64,000 nucleotides of DNA from Erigeron canadensis (GCF_010389155.1 NC_057769.1:16616735-16680734); one strand, 5' to 3'. Numbered from the stretch's first letter, positions 43,121-54,409 are shown. Made by a program: numbers and translations. Notes: generated by a model from the letters alone, not told the origin.

Positions 43121-46100
43121 ATGGCTCCTAAATCATCATCTTCTTCATTTCGTTCCCGTGATGTGAATCTACTCACTGTCGAGTATACTCCATCAGAAAA
43201 TGTTTCTCGTGCTGTTGGTGCCCCCATTAGTTCAAAATTGATAAAATTAAATCCAAACAATCCAATGGCATCTCTCCAAGGGCATCAGGCCGCTGATTCT
43301 CTCATTGGGAAAATCCAATCCTTTCTTCGGATTTCTCCCCTCAGCGATGCCTTTTCTCTGAACCCAAACAAGTTGTTTCATGACTACTTGTGCGAGTTCT
43401 GGTACACGGCTTCCAGTTCTGATGACTGCTCATCTATCTCTTTTACTTTAAAGGATAGGTCAGTCCCGTGTACCATCACTACTGAGATGTTGAGGGAGGC
43501 CCTTAACCTCAATTACTGGACACAAGATGAGAGTCCAGTGGTGATTTCCCCCAATATCAACTTCTGTCAGGTCTTCCTTGACATAGGGAATAAAGAAGTT
43601 TTGGAGGGAGATGTTTTTTAGAAGACCAAAGGATGAATCACTATGAGAGGGCTTTCACCATCCTGGAAGTACTTCATGGTCCATGTGGTGGAAAGTTTAG
43701 GTGGGAGTTCTGGTGGTTTGGACCAGATAAACTCTTTCCAGGCAGAGATGGCATACTGCCTGTGGAATGGTCTGAGGGTGGATTTCGCAAACATCCTGTT
43801 TAGAAGCCTGGTGTTTAAGTTGAAAGGCAACAGGGGTCCTTGTATCCCATTCTCGCGATTTCTATCCCTTTGTTTCATACTAATTCTGGGCAGAAAAGAG
43901 TACAACAACACGCAATCCTTATACTCTATGCCAGAATTATTAAGAAATCTGGACAACCTTGTGTCCACTTCTGATGAAGTCCAGATTTCCCTAAGAATGC
44001 TACTAGCATTCTCTAGAACTGATGCACCACCACCAGGTGAGTCAGAAAGACAACTGGGCGGGCCTCAAACTAATGAGGGACCCACTAGTTCGTCTGCAGA
44101 AGCTGTGACTGTGGCAGAAACTGGAGATCTCCCCTCAGGTATCCAGGCGGTTCCAAAGGCAAGAAGATCTACCAAAAATAGAAGAAGATCTAGATCAGGA
44201 CTTGCTGTATCTGACCAGTCACAACCTATGATTGTGGTCCCTGAATCACTAGCCCATGATACTACAGCTGAGGAAAGAGCAGTTGTAGTTGAGGCTCCAG
44301 TTACCTCTTTTCAGGGAGAAGATGCTTCGGCAACGAATCCTATAACTGATGAAACCATTGAGGAAACTCAAACTGGTCATCAGGAGTCTGAACAACCTGT
44401 TCAGCCACCCCTAACATTTATGGATCTTGGCATAAATGAGGGTGAGTTTCAGCTTGAGTCTTCGGATTCATCTGAGACTGAATCTGACCAGGAGATGGCT
44501 GATGCAACGTACTTGATCAACTCCCTTCTCTCCTAGGTCAACCCTAAGAACCACAAGTTTCAGTTTCACCTATTGACTTCTCCTCCTTACAAGAAATTCC
44601 AACATTCGCATCTCGGCAACTACTTTCCTCCATGAATGTGCCTAGAAATAGACACATTCTTACACCACCGTCGCCAACGTTCACACCTGAGCATTCTCAG
44701 CATGAACGTCACATTGAATCTCTTCCCTTTCCTTCTTCAACTTCTATTCCTTCAGCTGGTGCGACAACAACTGGAGAACCTTCACTTCATGTACCTCCTC
44801 CAGTTGTATCTGTTGCATTCCGAGCAGGTTCAGTGGCACCTTCCCTCCGTCACTGGACAGCCAGTTCGTGTCTTTCCAAACCGATATCTCAAACCTTTTA
44901 ACAAGGGTGGAGGATATTCAGAAGTCACTGGACAAGAATACCAAGTCCCTCTCCAAATACCACAAGGATCACATCACAAATGTAAGGGTGGTTGATTTGG
45001 GGATTAACAAGTTCTCTGGCAAAGAGGACTTGGTATTCAGGAAGCTCAACGAGTTGGTCATCAGCTGCAATTCACTGGCTACTTCTTTAAAAGAAGCTTT
45101 TGACCTAACTCAATCAAAGGTACACACATCCATCACCAACCTGCTGAACAACACTATCAGATCATCAGAGGTTGAGTTGAACGAATTGGAAAGACAGGTC
45201 AAACTACTTGTTGAAAAACCTGGTCTGGATGTTGTTGAGCTTGGCAACCAGTTAGCCACTTCAGTTGGTCAATGGATTGAAAATACCTTGGCTGAAAGGG
45301 AGAACAATTTGATAGAAAGGGTGATATCTGAGATCACCAAGACTGCAGCGCCACAGGTTGATCTCACTCCCATAACATCTGAGATCAATCAGTTGAGGTG
45401 CAGTCTGGATATATTAGCCAGCAAGGTATCTAATCACACAACGGCTATTGAAAAACTGACCACAGAAGCTGGCAAAGAAAAGGAAGAAGTTGGCAAGGAA
45501 GCACCAGCAACTGGGCTCTCCCCAGATGATTTAAGTATACTTCAAGCGATTCAAAAGAGTCAAGACACCACTTGTGGAAATGTCATGACTTAATCTCAAG
45601 AGATTAATCATCTATGGAGGACAGTTCGCATGTTATGTGGAATCTTCAAAGAGTGCAAGAACATGCAATCGTGGCAGCCTCTAGATCGCTTGCCCTCAAG
45701 TCATGCCGATTTTGAAGCTATTAGGCAAGGACTAGATGCTGCCAAGGGGGAAAGGTCTGTTCGTGCCCCTCGCACTCTTGTTGAAGCTTCAGGTGCAGGG
45801 AAGGAGATGGTTGTTGCTACCAGTACTGAGGTTGGTGAGCAGGTAATTGAATCTTTTGATGATGTGGTTAGGGGGAATGTGGATAAAGGAAAGGCCATTG
45901 CAACTGATGACTCTAAGGAACCTGCCGCCGATGCACCCATGTTGGAAACTGGCAATGTTGATCAATTGCCTCTAGTTACTGAAAGCGAAAGTCAGAAATT
46001 AGCAAGGGTTGGGTATCTGGTCAAGGAGAGGAAGAAACAAATGAAGGCAAATCAATTTGAATCAAGAAAAAATCTTCCAACCCCTCTTGTTGATGTAACT

Positions 46101-46862
46101 GACGCACAACTCCTTGGCTTGACACTGTTGGAATACAAGGAAATAAAAGAAGATCCAAGGATTGTCAATGCCCTGAAGGAAATGCTTGAAGTAGAACTGG
46201 ACAAACACTACCAAGATGATGAAGCTGGTCTTGATGCCAAGTGTTTGAATGTGTCAGTGGAAAAGGCCAAAGAGATAAGTTCAGAAGGGATTCTCAAAAG
46301 GATTGAACAGGTGAAGAAGGTGGTCAGCAAAGTATTAACTCCACCCAAGTCCAAAGGAAGAAAACAGAAAGCCCTATCAAGAGATGCAAATCTGAGGACT
46401 TGGGTAGAACCATCCGAACCCACAACTGATGATATTCGAGCTGCTACTCAAAAACTGAGCACGAGCAAGATCAAGCTGACCAATGAATCAGAGGCTCGCA
46501 CATATTTATCTAATGTACAGCTTCGAAGGCACAATAAAGGTAAGATTACTGATGTAAAAGTATCGATCAAGCCTGGTGCCAAACATTTTGTTGTCGAGGT
46601 TCAATACTTTGTTGGACCCAAAAGAACAACTGAGAACCCTGATGTCCATCAATATGGTCATTCAGAGCATGTGGAGATGTTGAGTTTGCTGGAAGGTAGG
46701 CAGCGGAAGAACAAGGTTGAAAAAGGCTGGGAATATGTATTGAAAAATCTAATCAAGTTCAAGGAAAACATTGAAGAAAGATTAGGCCTTGATCTTGAAC
46801 ACAAACAGCCAATTTTATCAGTTGCCAAAAGAAGGAAAATTGGCGAAGGGCCATCTGTTTAA
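43121..46862 (+). pseudogene. Element 3 3' ORF (LCEFW-family protein), decayed
   Basis: Starts MAPKSSSSSF. The CEFW motif is at residues 91-94 in FHDYLCEFWYTA, followed by TITTEMLREALNLNYW, GGSSGGLDQIN and LRVDFANILF. A basic NLS-like patch RRSTKNRRRSRSG lies near residue 347, then an acidic Ser/Glu-rich segment. Stops occur at 43619 and 43634. The frame changes near 44546, after TAG 44534, and again near 44875. A long coiled coil (44868-45590) then ends at TAA 45591, and the same frame continues 45594-46862 with Lys/Glu-rich sequence ending RRKIGEGPSV. No signal peptide or membrane span. Homologous to the 3' ORFs of elements 1, 2 and 4; biochemical role unknown. Confidence 0.82.
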
Positions 46863-47120
46863 GTTTTCCTTCTATGTATCTGCTTGTAACTTTATTTACT
46901 TTCTTGTAACTTCATTGTAAAATTGTGTATATACAAGTTGCCAGATTGTAAGTCACAAGTTAGATATCTGATAAGATATACAAACAATTAAAACTAAACC
47001 CAAGGCATTTGATGATCTATAAAAATGTCTTGGAAACTTAATAGGTTTTATCAAACTCAAGTATTTCAAACTTATACTTGTATAGAAACAAGTTTTAAAA
47101 TACTTGGCAATATTTCAGGA
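46863..47120 (+). other. Element 3 3' untranslated region
   Basis: Noncoding AT-rich sequence between the 3' ORF and the PPT. Confidence 0.6.
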
Positions 47121-47135
47121 CAATTAGGGGGAATT
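47121..47135 (+). promoter_or_regulatory. Element 3 polypurine tract
   Basis: CAATTAGGGGGAATT directly before the 3' LTR TGTTAGG. Confidence 0.85.
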
Positions 47136-48109
47136 TGTTAGGTCCAGTTTAGGCTATAAACTGGAGCTCTCCAGCTGCATCTGGAGAGCATGAAGAATTG
47201 TCTGAAATATTAGAAGTCCAGTTGCATTATACAGTTTAGGCAACTAATGACTTCCTCCATTTGAGATCTGAAGACTTAAATCTGAAGACCTTCCAGTTGA
47301 AGTCGAAGATAACAAGTGGAAGAAAGGAAATGGCAATGGCAGCAAAGCCCAGTTGACATTTCACCAGATCAATCAACTGGAGATCCTTCAGTGTAAATGC
47401 CTTTACAAAAGCTTTACACTGATCACGAGGAGGACCTTTTACACTACATCCTTTTAACCGGACTATAATCTTGTTTGTGGATAAAAGTGCAAAGATGTAG
47501 AGTGGTTGAATAAAGTAACCTTTTGTCTTACTTTATTTAGCACACACAAAGGATTATTTACTAATACTTTTGTGTGTTGTCAACCATATTTGTACTTCGA
47601 AGTTGAGGAACCAATGCTCATACTTCGACTATAAATAGAGGTCCTTGCCCAAGCATTTCAACAACTTTGCAAACACATACATTCTGCAATATTGGTGAAC
47701 TTGTGCAATATTCTCTCAATCGCAAAAAGGAACATTTCACAACTTTAAGTGTTTCGATTGTTAGGAGAATTTCCAAGTATAGATCAATTATATTTCATAG
47801 GTTGTTAGGATATTTACATCTTTGTATTATCTTGGTTCCGCAACAACCTTGTATTTTATTTAACAATCAATAAATAAAATACACTTGAAAATTACATATT
47901 GTCTCACCGATATAAATACTTGCCAATTATATCTATTGTATTGTATTTACTTATTTACATTGTCACCTTAATAAGTAAACCTCCAGATTACCTGGTACAC
48001 AATCACTTTAAACTGGTTATGTCCAGAATAAGTGATTGTGTTGCAAAGTACACTCACCATTGACATAGAGGTGTCTTCAGCACCCATCTAGAAATAGTTG
48101 GGACTTATA
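47136..48109 (+). repeat. Element 3 3' LTR
   Basis: 974 bp, with the same two terminal hairpins as the 5' LTR. It retains the 58-bp segment (about 47735-47797) that the 5' copy has lost between two ATTTCA repeats. Confidence 0.95.
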
Positions 48110-48114
48110 GTATT

Positions 48115-48788
48115 CATAAAGTTACTCCGTATTTAATATCAATATATGAATGGGGATCAAGGTTAATGGCGGACCCAGAAGTGAGAAAGCAAGTTGATAT
48201 AAGGAAAGACAATCGGGTCAAACTCAACCCAGCCTCAGTGTCAATAAGTCTGTAACCGACTTCAATTTTCACTACACCCGATAAGCACCCAACTTCGAAC
48301 TGGGCTAATTGGTGACCCGAGGTCGAAGGAGATTCCCATTCTGGATCAGCCGTCCCTCCTCTTAGATGGTGATGGAAGACAATGATATAACGATGTTGGT
48401 GGACCTTTACTTTTCATAATCAGTATCAAATCTGAACATTTTCTTGGGTCAAGGGACGTATATGAGAATCGTATGGATTTGATGGGCGGTGATCCAAGAG
48501 ATGGTGATGGTTTGCTATGGTAAGGGCGAAGCCCTTGCTGCCAGCGCCGGCGCTGTGGTTGGGGTGGTCGAAGATGATGGTGGCTGGTGGTGGTTGTCTC
48601 GCATAGGAAAAACCTATAAATTTTAAACCTTAAAATGCTAAAAAAGTTGTACTTACATATGTGTAAGTCTCGCTGGAGATGGTCGCCGTCGCTGGAGGAT
48701 CATGGTGGTGGTCGAAGATGGAAGAAGAAGGAAGAAGAATGAGGAAAAACTTTGTACTTTTTTAAATGCTTGTATTATAAATATCTTT
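48115..48788. other. Intergenic spacer
   Basis: No gene seen. About 48462-48525 (CGTATGGATTTGATGGGCGG and following) recurs at 53362-53420, just before element 4. GC-rich words GCTGCCAGCGCCGGCGC appear near 48537. Confidence 0.5.
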
Positions 48789-48810
48789 CCTATATATATA
48801 TATATATATC

Positions 48811-50397
48811 CTGGAAAAAGGTGTCTTAAGGAGAGAAGGTCCTATAGGCCAATTAGAACACAACATGTGTCGAAATGAAAATAAAATGTGCGGTGGCATT
48901 TGGTAAATAAATCAAACTTTTTTGAATCTTGGTCAGCCTGGGTTCTGGGTCAGCTTAGTAGGTCAGCTTGGTTTGGTCAGCTTGGGTTCTGGGTTAGCTT
49001 GGTTGGTCAGCTTGGTCTGGGTCAACTTGGGTTCTGATCAGCTTGGTTGGTCAGCATGATCAGTTTGATCATATTGGGGTCAGGGTCTGATTGGTTTAGC
49101 TTGGGGTTAGGTTGGGTTAGCTTGGGGTTGGGTCAGCTTGGGGTCAGGTTGGGTCAGCTTGGGTTGGGTCAGCTTAACACAATCTACATAAATGTAGATT
49201 ATGGGTTTTGGGTCAGCTTGGGGTTGGGTTGGGTCAGCTTGGGGTTTGGTTCAGGTTGGGTCAGCTTGGTTAGCTTGGGTTTGGTCAGCTTGACACAATC
49301 TACACAAATGTAGATTAATCTACAAAATGTAGATTATGGGTTTTGGGTCAGATTGGGGTTGGGTTGGGTCAACTTGGGGTCTGGGTCAGGTTCGGTCAGC
49401 TTGGTTGGGTCAACTTGGTTGGTCAGCATAATCAGTTTGGTCAGTTTGGGTCTGGGTTAGGTTGGGTCAGGTTGGGGTCTGTTCAGGTTGGGTTAGCTTG
49501 ACACAATTTACACATAATCTACACAAATGTAGATTCTGGGTTTTGGGTCAGCTTGGGTTCTGGGTTGGGTCAGCTTGGGTCGGTTTTGGGTCAGCTTGGG
49601 TTCTGATTAGCTTGGTTGGTCAGCATGATCAGTTTAGTCAGATTGGGGTCAGGGTCTGATTGGGTCAGCTTGGGGTCAGCTTGGGTTAGCTTGGGGTTGG
49701 GTCAGCTTGGGGTCAGCTTAGTTAGCTTTGGTTGGGTCAGGTTGACATAATACAATCTACATAAATGTAGATTAATCTACACAAATGTAGATTATGGGTT
49801 TTGGGTCAGCTTGGGGTCAGCTTGGGGTTGGGTTGGGTCAGCTTGGGGTCTGGTTCAGGTTGGGTCAGATTGGGTCAGCTTGGTTAGCTTGGGTTGGGTC
49901 AGCTTGACACAATCTACACAAATGTAGGTTAATCTACACAAATGTAGATAATGCGTTTTGGATCAACTTGGGGTTGGGTTTGGGTTGGGTCAGCTTGGGG
50001 TTTGGGTCAGCTTGGTTAGCTTGGGTTGGGTCAGCTTGACACAAACTACACATAATCTACACAAATGTATATCCCAAGCTGACCCACATTTCAGGCTGAC
50101 CAAGCTGACCCATAACCTAGGCTGACCAATCTGACCCCACCAAGCTGACTAACCAAGCTGATCAGAACCCAAGCTAAGCCAGAACCCAAACTGACCAACC
50201 AAGCTGACAAACCAAGCTGATCATAACCCAAGCTGACCCAGACCCACGCTAATCCAGAACCAATCTGACAAAAGTTTGATTTATTTACAAAAATGCCACC
50301 GCGTTTTTTTTTTAAATCCACATGTCACGTTCTGATTGGCTCATAAGACCTTCTCTCCCTTATCTCCTTAAGACACCTTCTTATTAGATCTCTTTCC
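48811..50397. mobile_element. TIR element A with internal minisatellite
   Basis: Terminal inverted repeats of about 100 bp: 48820-48917 reads GGTGTCTTAAGGAGAGAAGG onward, and the reverse complement of 50274-50378 matches, both ending in TAAATAAATCAAAC. Both outer edges abut (TA)n runs (48791-48809 and 50398-50418). The interior is a minisatellite, with no transposase. It is a foldback or MITE-like element of unassigned superfamily. Confidence 0.8.
48930..50270. repeat. GGTCAGCTTGG minisatellite with strand switch
   Basis: From about 48930 to 50040 the units read GGTCAGCTTGGGTTGG and variants. From about 50073 to 50240 they read CCAAGCTGACC, the reverse complement. Blocks of ATCTACAcaaaTGTAGAT hairpins punctuate the array near 49180, 49300, 49510, 49760, 49915 and 50050, giving a higher-order period of roughly 110-250 bp. 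Confidence 0.92.
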
Positions 50398-50418
50398 TAT
50401 ATATATATATATATATAT

Positions 50419-51708
50419 GCGACAATCAAATAAGAACAGTTTTAAAATAAGAATGGTGAGAACAACTTAAAATCATCATTTTGATGCATTAAAAGTCCAT
50501 AAAACTGACATAGTGCATAACTAATTATTATTATTTAAGTGTTTAACATCACATTGATTCAACAAAATCGAAAAAATCACGTTTTTTGTTGAATGCATCA
50601 TTTTGATGAATATGCATCCAAGATGGATGCACAAAACAAAAAACATGATTATTTTGATTTTGACGGATGAATGTGTTGTTAAACATCTAAATAATGACAA
50701 TTAGTTATGCAATATGCAATGTTTTCGTGACCGGACCGGACCGGCCGGCTGGACCGGATTGGCCGGGAACCGGCAATAGAGACGGTCCGGTTATAGGTGC
50801 CAAAACGAGCGTGCAGCTGGCAACCGGGAACCGGTGGTTGAACCAGATAACCGCCTTATTTTGACCGGACCAGATAGTTTTTGATTTTTCCATCCAGAAT
50901 AGTGAGGTCAGATCTTGATGGAGAAGATGGTCAGTAGCATCACAACTTCGTCGGATCTTGAAGGGGAAGGACAATATGGACGGATATTGCAGAGTCTCGA
51001 CGGATCTTGCAGGTGTTGCCGTCGTGATATCGCCGGCAGCGTCATAGTCTCACACATTCATTTGCTTTTGTCTTTATTGTTGTTTGATTATGTTAAATAT
51101 AGCAACAACTTGGCAGTGATAGAGATTAGAGACTATGAAAGATGAAAGTGGTGAGAGGCGGTTGAAGATTTATTTGTAGTATCATCATAAATTAGCTTTG
51201 AATAGTATTACATCATCTTTATAGATAACAAACAAGAAAAGAAACTTGCATAGAGTCAGATTTGAATAGTCCACATGTGGTCTATATATATGCATTTTGT
51301 TTTTACTTTCAATTGCATTATTATAAAATATTAATATAATAATAGAATGAAGTCATGAAAATTTTTTTTATATAACGTATAAATTTAACATAATAATATG
51401 TTTTATATTTTTGACAAGTATTGTGTTTTATTTTTAACTATGATTATTCCAATGATATCATTTATATCATGTTAAGTAAATATAATTATATATTTAATTA
51501 TTTATAATGTCATCCGGTTCTTATATCCGGCCCGACCGATCCGACCGATTGAACCAGTAACCAGTAAGAACACCGGTTCGCTATCCGGTCCGGTTATGAA
51601 AACATTGGCAATATGTTAGTTTTATGGACTTTTAATGCATAAAAATGATGTTTTTAAGGTGTTCTCACCGTTTTTAATTTAAAAAGTGTTCTCACCGGAG
51701 TGTTACCC
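50419..51708. mobile_element. TIR element B (MITE-like)
   Basis: Inverted repeats of about 95 bp at 50421-50516 and 51610-51708 share GGTGAGAACA, ATGCATTAAAAGTCCATAAA and ACTTAAAA. Flanked on both sides by (TA)n. No transposase frame. It is interrupted by the hAT-like element at 50717-51607; without that insertion it would be about 0.4 kb. Confidence 0.75.
50717..51607. mobile_element. hAT-like non-autonomous element nested in B
   Basis: 891 bp. Begins CAATGTTTTCgtgACCGG and ends CCGGTTatGAAAACATTG, an inverted pair, with the 8-bp target duplication GCAATATG at 50709-50716 and 51608-51615. Eight-bp duplications and CA...TG ends fit the hAT superfamily. The ends are rich in CCGG words (GACCGGACCGG). 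No transposase coding visible. Confidence 0.85.
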
Positions 51709-52138
51709 TATATATATATATACATAGTGAAAAGTTATTTTGAGAACCCTTTTTTTTGTGAGAACCATGAGAACTTTTCAAAATCAAGCTCAACCGATGA
51801 TTATTCTTTACATGAAAATTGTTTTTTGATTATTTTATGAATAACTTATATGTAATTTTGAAGTTGAGATAACTGCAGAAAATAGAAATGAACTTTACTC
51901 AATTTCACGAAATTAGCAATATCCTTTGAAAGTTTCACTTTTTAGAAAACATCTTTTGTTTATTAGCAGAAAAAGTAACATCTGACCTGGTAACCTGTTG
52001 ACATGTCAGTTTGATTTTTAATTCACAGAATTAAAAATCAACTTTGGATGAATTCACAGAATTAGTAATGTTATTAATTTAATTAATTAATAATAATAAT
52101 AATAAGAAAAGTGATGTATCATTATTATTATTAAAAAT

Positions 52139-52164
52139 ACTACTACTACTACTACTACTACTAC

Positions 52165-52197
<33 letters not shown>

Positions 52198-52199
52198 GG
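52139..52199. repeat. (TAC)n(TAA)n microsatellite
   Basis: Compound trinucleotide run: about nine TAC units followed by about eleven TAA units. Confidence 0.95.
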
Positions 52200-52577
52200 G
52201 GGAATTGCATATATCCCCATATATGATATCAAATTACAAATATTCCAACTAAAAACTTAAATAACAAATTACATAATCTTATTAATTAGACAATTATACC
52301 CTTCTCTTTTTAGACGACAACTTATCCTGTGCGTTCTCCGACTTCAGTATAGAATAAGTCATTATTTTCAATGTCACATACTGCTCTAAATCATTAATCT
52401 GCCACCATTTATTATATACTTCTCTTTTTATATAATAAAGATTTATTCTTTGGTGTACGTATGATTTTTATGTTATTATGAAAATATTCTTTTTTATTTA
52501 TGAGATGATCAACTTCATATAAATGTATCAAATCCATTAGATAAAATATTAATATGTGATGTATTTTATTTAGCTTA

Positions 52578-52792
52578 TTGATGTGCAAAATCGAGCTTTA
52601 AATTTATAACTAAAAATACCTTGAAACTCACTACTACACACTATCGGGCAGTGGACCCGTTCGTATGCAATATAGTTAAAAAGTAAGTTCGTGTTCGTTC
52701 GCGGGGATTGATTTTGAAATAATTGTTTAGTAAAGTAGTTTGGAAACAAGGGTGTTACTTCAAATCTCACTTTGACAATTAAATTAAAGTAA
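52578..52792. repeat. Possible gypsy LTR fragment inside element C
   Basis: The order ACTACACACTATCGGGCAGTG, then CCCGTTCG and TTCGTTCGCGGGGATTG, resembles the LTR head of element 5 (ACACACACTTTAACGAGCAG, GAACCCGG, GATCGTTCGCAGGGACG). No ends or duplication could be set. Confidence 0.3.
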
Positions 52793-52901
52793 ATTTGGAT
52801 TCTTGATCACATGTGCACGAATATTCCTATGATCGCATGTATGCAAGTCGATCACATGTAATCATAGCAATATTCGTGCACATGTAATCAAGAATCCAAA
52901 T
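52793..52901. repeat. Large near-perfect palindrome
   Basis: Arms of 41 bp at 52793-52833 and 52861-52901, inverted with about two mismatched positions, around a 27-bp centre. Key sections: GGATTCTTGAT with ATCAAGAATCC, and GTGCACGAATATT with AATATTCGTGCAC. Confidence 0.92.
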
Positions 52902-53090
52902 CTCCACATAATTGTATAATGGATGATAATTCATGCTTCACACAATTATAAATTTCAAATTACATATAAGTTATTCATAAAATAATCAAAAAACAATTTT
53001 CATGTAAAGAACAATTATCGGTTGAGCTTGATTTTGAAAAGTTCTCAAAGGTTCTCACAAAAAAAAGGTTCTCTAAATAACTTTACGTAG

Positions 53091-53425
53091 GGTTAACGTG
53101 AGAACCACATATATGGAGAGAACCGTGAGACCCACTAGTTTCCCTCCTTCTTTCTTCCTTTTTTTGTGGTTTTTTATTTTTTAAAATTTTTGTTTTTCAC
53201 TTTTTTCAACTTTTTTTTGTTTTTTATTTTCTTTTAACAAAAACCCATTCCAAAAAAAAAATAAAAAAATTTTGTAAAAAATCATATGGGTTACGCGTTA
53301 AGAAAACGTATGGATACGGTACGGGCGTTGCCCTACATCCGTTCTAAAGGGGTTGTCACCGGACGCATATGGGAATGGTATGGATTTGATGGGCGGCAAT
53401 CCAAGAGATGGTGATGGTTGTTTAC
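53091..53425. other. Spacer left of element 4
   Basis: T-rich sequence, then about 53362-53420 duplicating 48462-48525. TTTAC (53421-53425) would be the left target duplication of element 4; its partner lies outside the window. Confidence 0.5.
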
Positions 53426-54407
53426 TGTTAGGTCCAGATTTACTGGACTCGCTCCAGGCGTAACTACTGGAGCCCTCTGAAGATTTGTCCAGAAATTATG
53501 TGAAGACCAGTGAACAACTTACTTGTATAGAAATCTGGATTCCACCAGATTTGTTCACTCGACTTCACTCCAGTCAAGATCTTTCCACTGAAGAACATTC
53601 TCACTGAAGTCGAAGACTGAAGTCTGAAGAAAGAAGTCTGACAAATAGCGGAGCTCACTGGAAGACTTACCAGATCTCCTGATTGGAGTCCTTGTTAGTG
53701 TTCTAGACCTTACAAGTCTGAACACTGATTACGAGGGATTGACTTTATGCCTTTACATGCCTTTAACCGGACAATCCATTTGTCCTTTGTTAAAAGCCTT
53801 ACACGCATGTAAAGGTGGTTGGTTAATTAGAAGACAAGTCATTGTCATGTGACTTTATTCTTGTACTTTAATCAATGCTTTTAAGGAATTAATGTAATTT
53901 CCTTAAATGCATGTAACCATATTCGTACGGCAAAAAGAATATTATATTTATTCTTTTTGCCTATAAATACTAAGTCACTTCCTCGTCCAAATTACATACT
54001 TTTGCAATTTGGTGCCTTTGCTCGAATACTCTCGATCTAAACAGTCATACTTCACAACTTTAAGTATTTCGATCAAGAGTTTATTTAGCAAAGATTAGAT
54101 CACTTGTAATTCATAGGTTGTTTAGATACTTACTTTGTAATATCTTGTTCCGCAACAACCTTGTATTTTATTTAACATCAATAAATAAAATACATTTGAA
54201 AATTACATTGTGTCTCACCATTTACTTATTTCCTTATCTTTATATTGCTTAAGTACGTATTACGTTATATATATTCTTGCATTTATATTAATCGTAATAC
54301 TAGTCCAATCTAGTGCTTACTTGACATTTTATACTAGTCATCTCTAGTGATTACTTGACTTGTTATTCTATACTTGTGGGTTAAACCATCGAGTGAGGGA
54401 CTTCACA
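53426..54407 (+). repeat. Element 4 5' LTR
   Basis: 982 bp, TGTTAGGTCC...CTTCACA. Two hairpins at the start: GTCCAG/CTGGAC (53432-53437 with 53443-53448) and GCTCCAG/CTGGAGC (53451-53457 with 53467-53473). A nested hairpin follows near 53506-53550 (AGTGAACA/TGTTCACT around AAATCTGG/CCAGATTT). TATA box CTATAAATAC at 53961-53970. Confidence 0.88.
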
Positions 54408-54409
54408 AT

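Larger units (their letters stand above)
35911..48109 (+). mobile_element. Element 3: Sirevirus-like copia retrotransposon
   Basis: 12.2 kb, with LTRs at 35911-36826 and 47136-48109 and target duplication GTATT (35906-35910 and 48110-48114). The LTRs start TGTTAGGTCC and end TTATA; the final CA appears mutated to TA. Plus strand is sense: PBS, gag 36885-39119, pol 39122-42411, promoter-like spacer, 3' ORF 43121-46862, PPT, LTR. All three genes are broken by stops and frame changes. Its proteins are close to those of element 4 and more distant from element 2. Confidence 0.96.
51722..53090. mobile_element. TIR element C
   Basis: Long, highly similar inverted repeats of about 130 bp at 51725-51859 and 52958-53089 share GAACTTTTCAAAATCAAGCT, CTTTACATGAAAATTG and TATGAATAACTTATATG. 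The left edge abuts (TA)n at 51709-51721. The interior holds a microsatellite, an LTR-like fragment and a large palindrome, and no transposase. Unassigned superfamily. Confidence 0.82.

Noticed and set aside
48115..48788. Host gene in the GGTGATGG-rich spacer
   Set aside because: No sustained open frame or splice-compatible exons; composition is repeat-like.
49047..49659. Open frames in the GGTCAGCTTGG minisatellite
   Set aside because: They are simple translations of the repeat (LGLGWVSLG) with no other support.
50915..51145. Short open frame inside the hAT-like element
   Set aside because: Too short, no transposase motif, ordinary chance frame.
52578..52901. Complete solo LTR in element C
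   Set aside because: Only the head resembles an Athila-type LTR; no second end or target duplication could be found.
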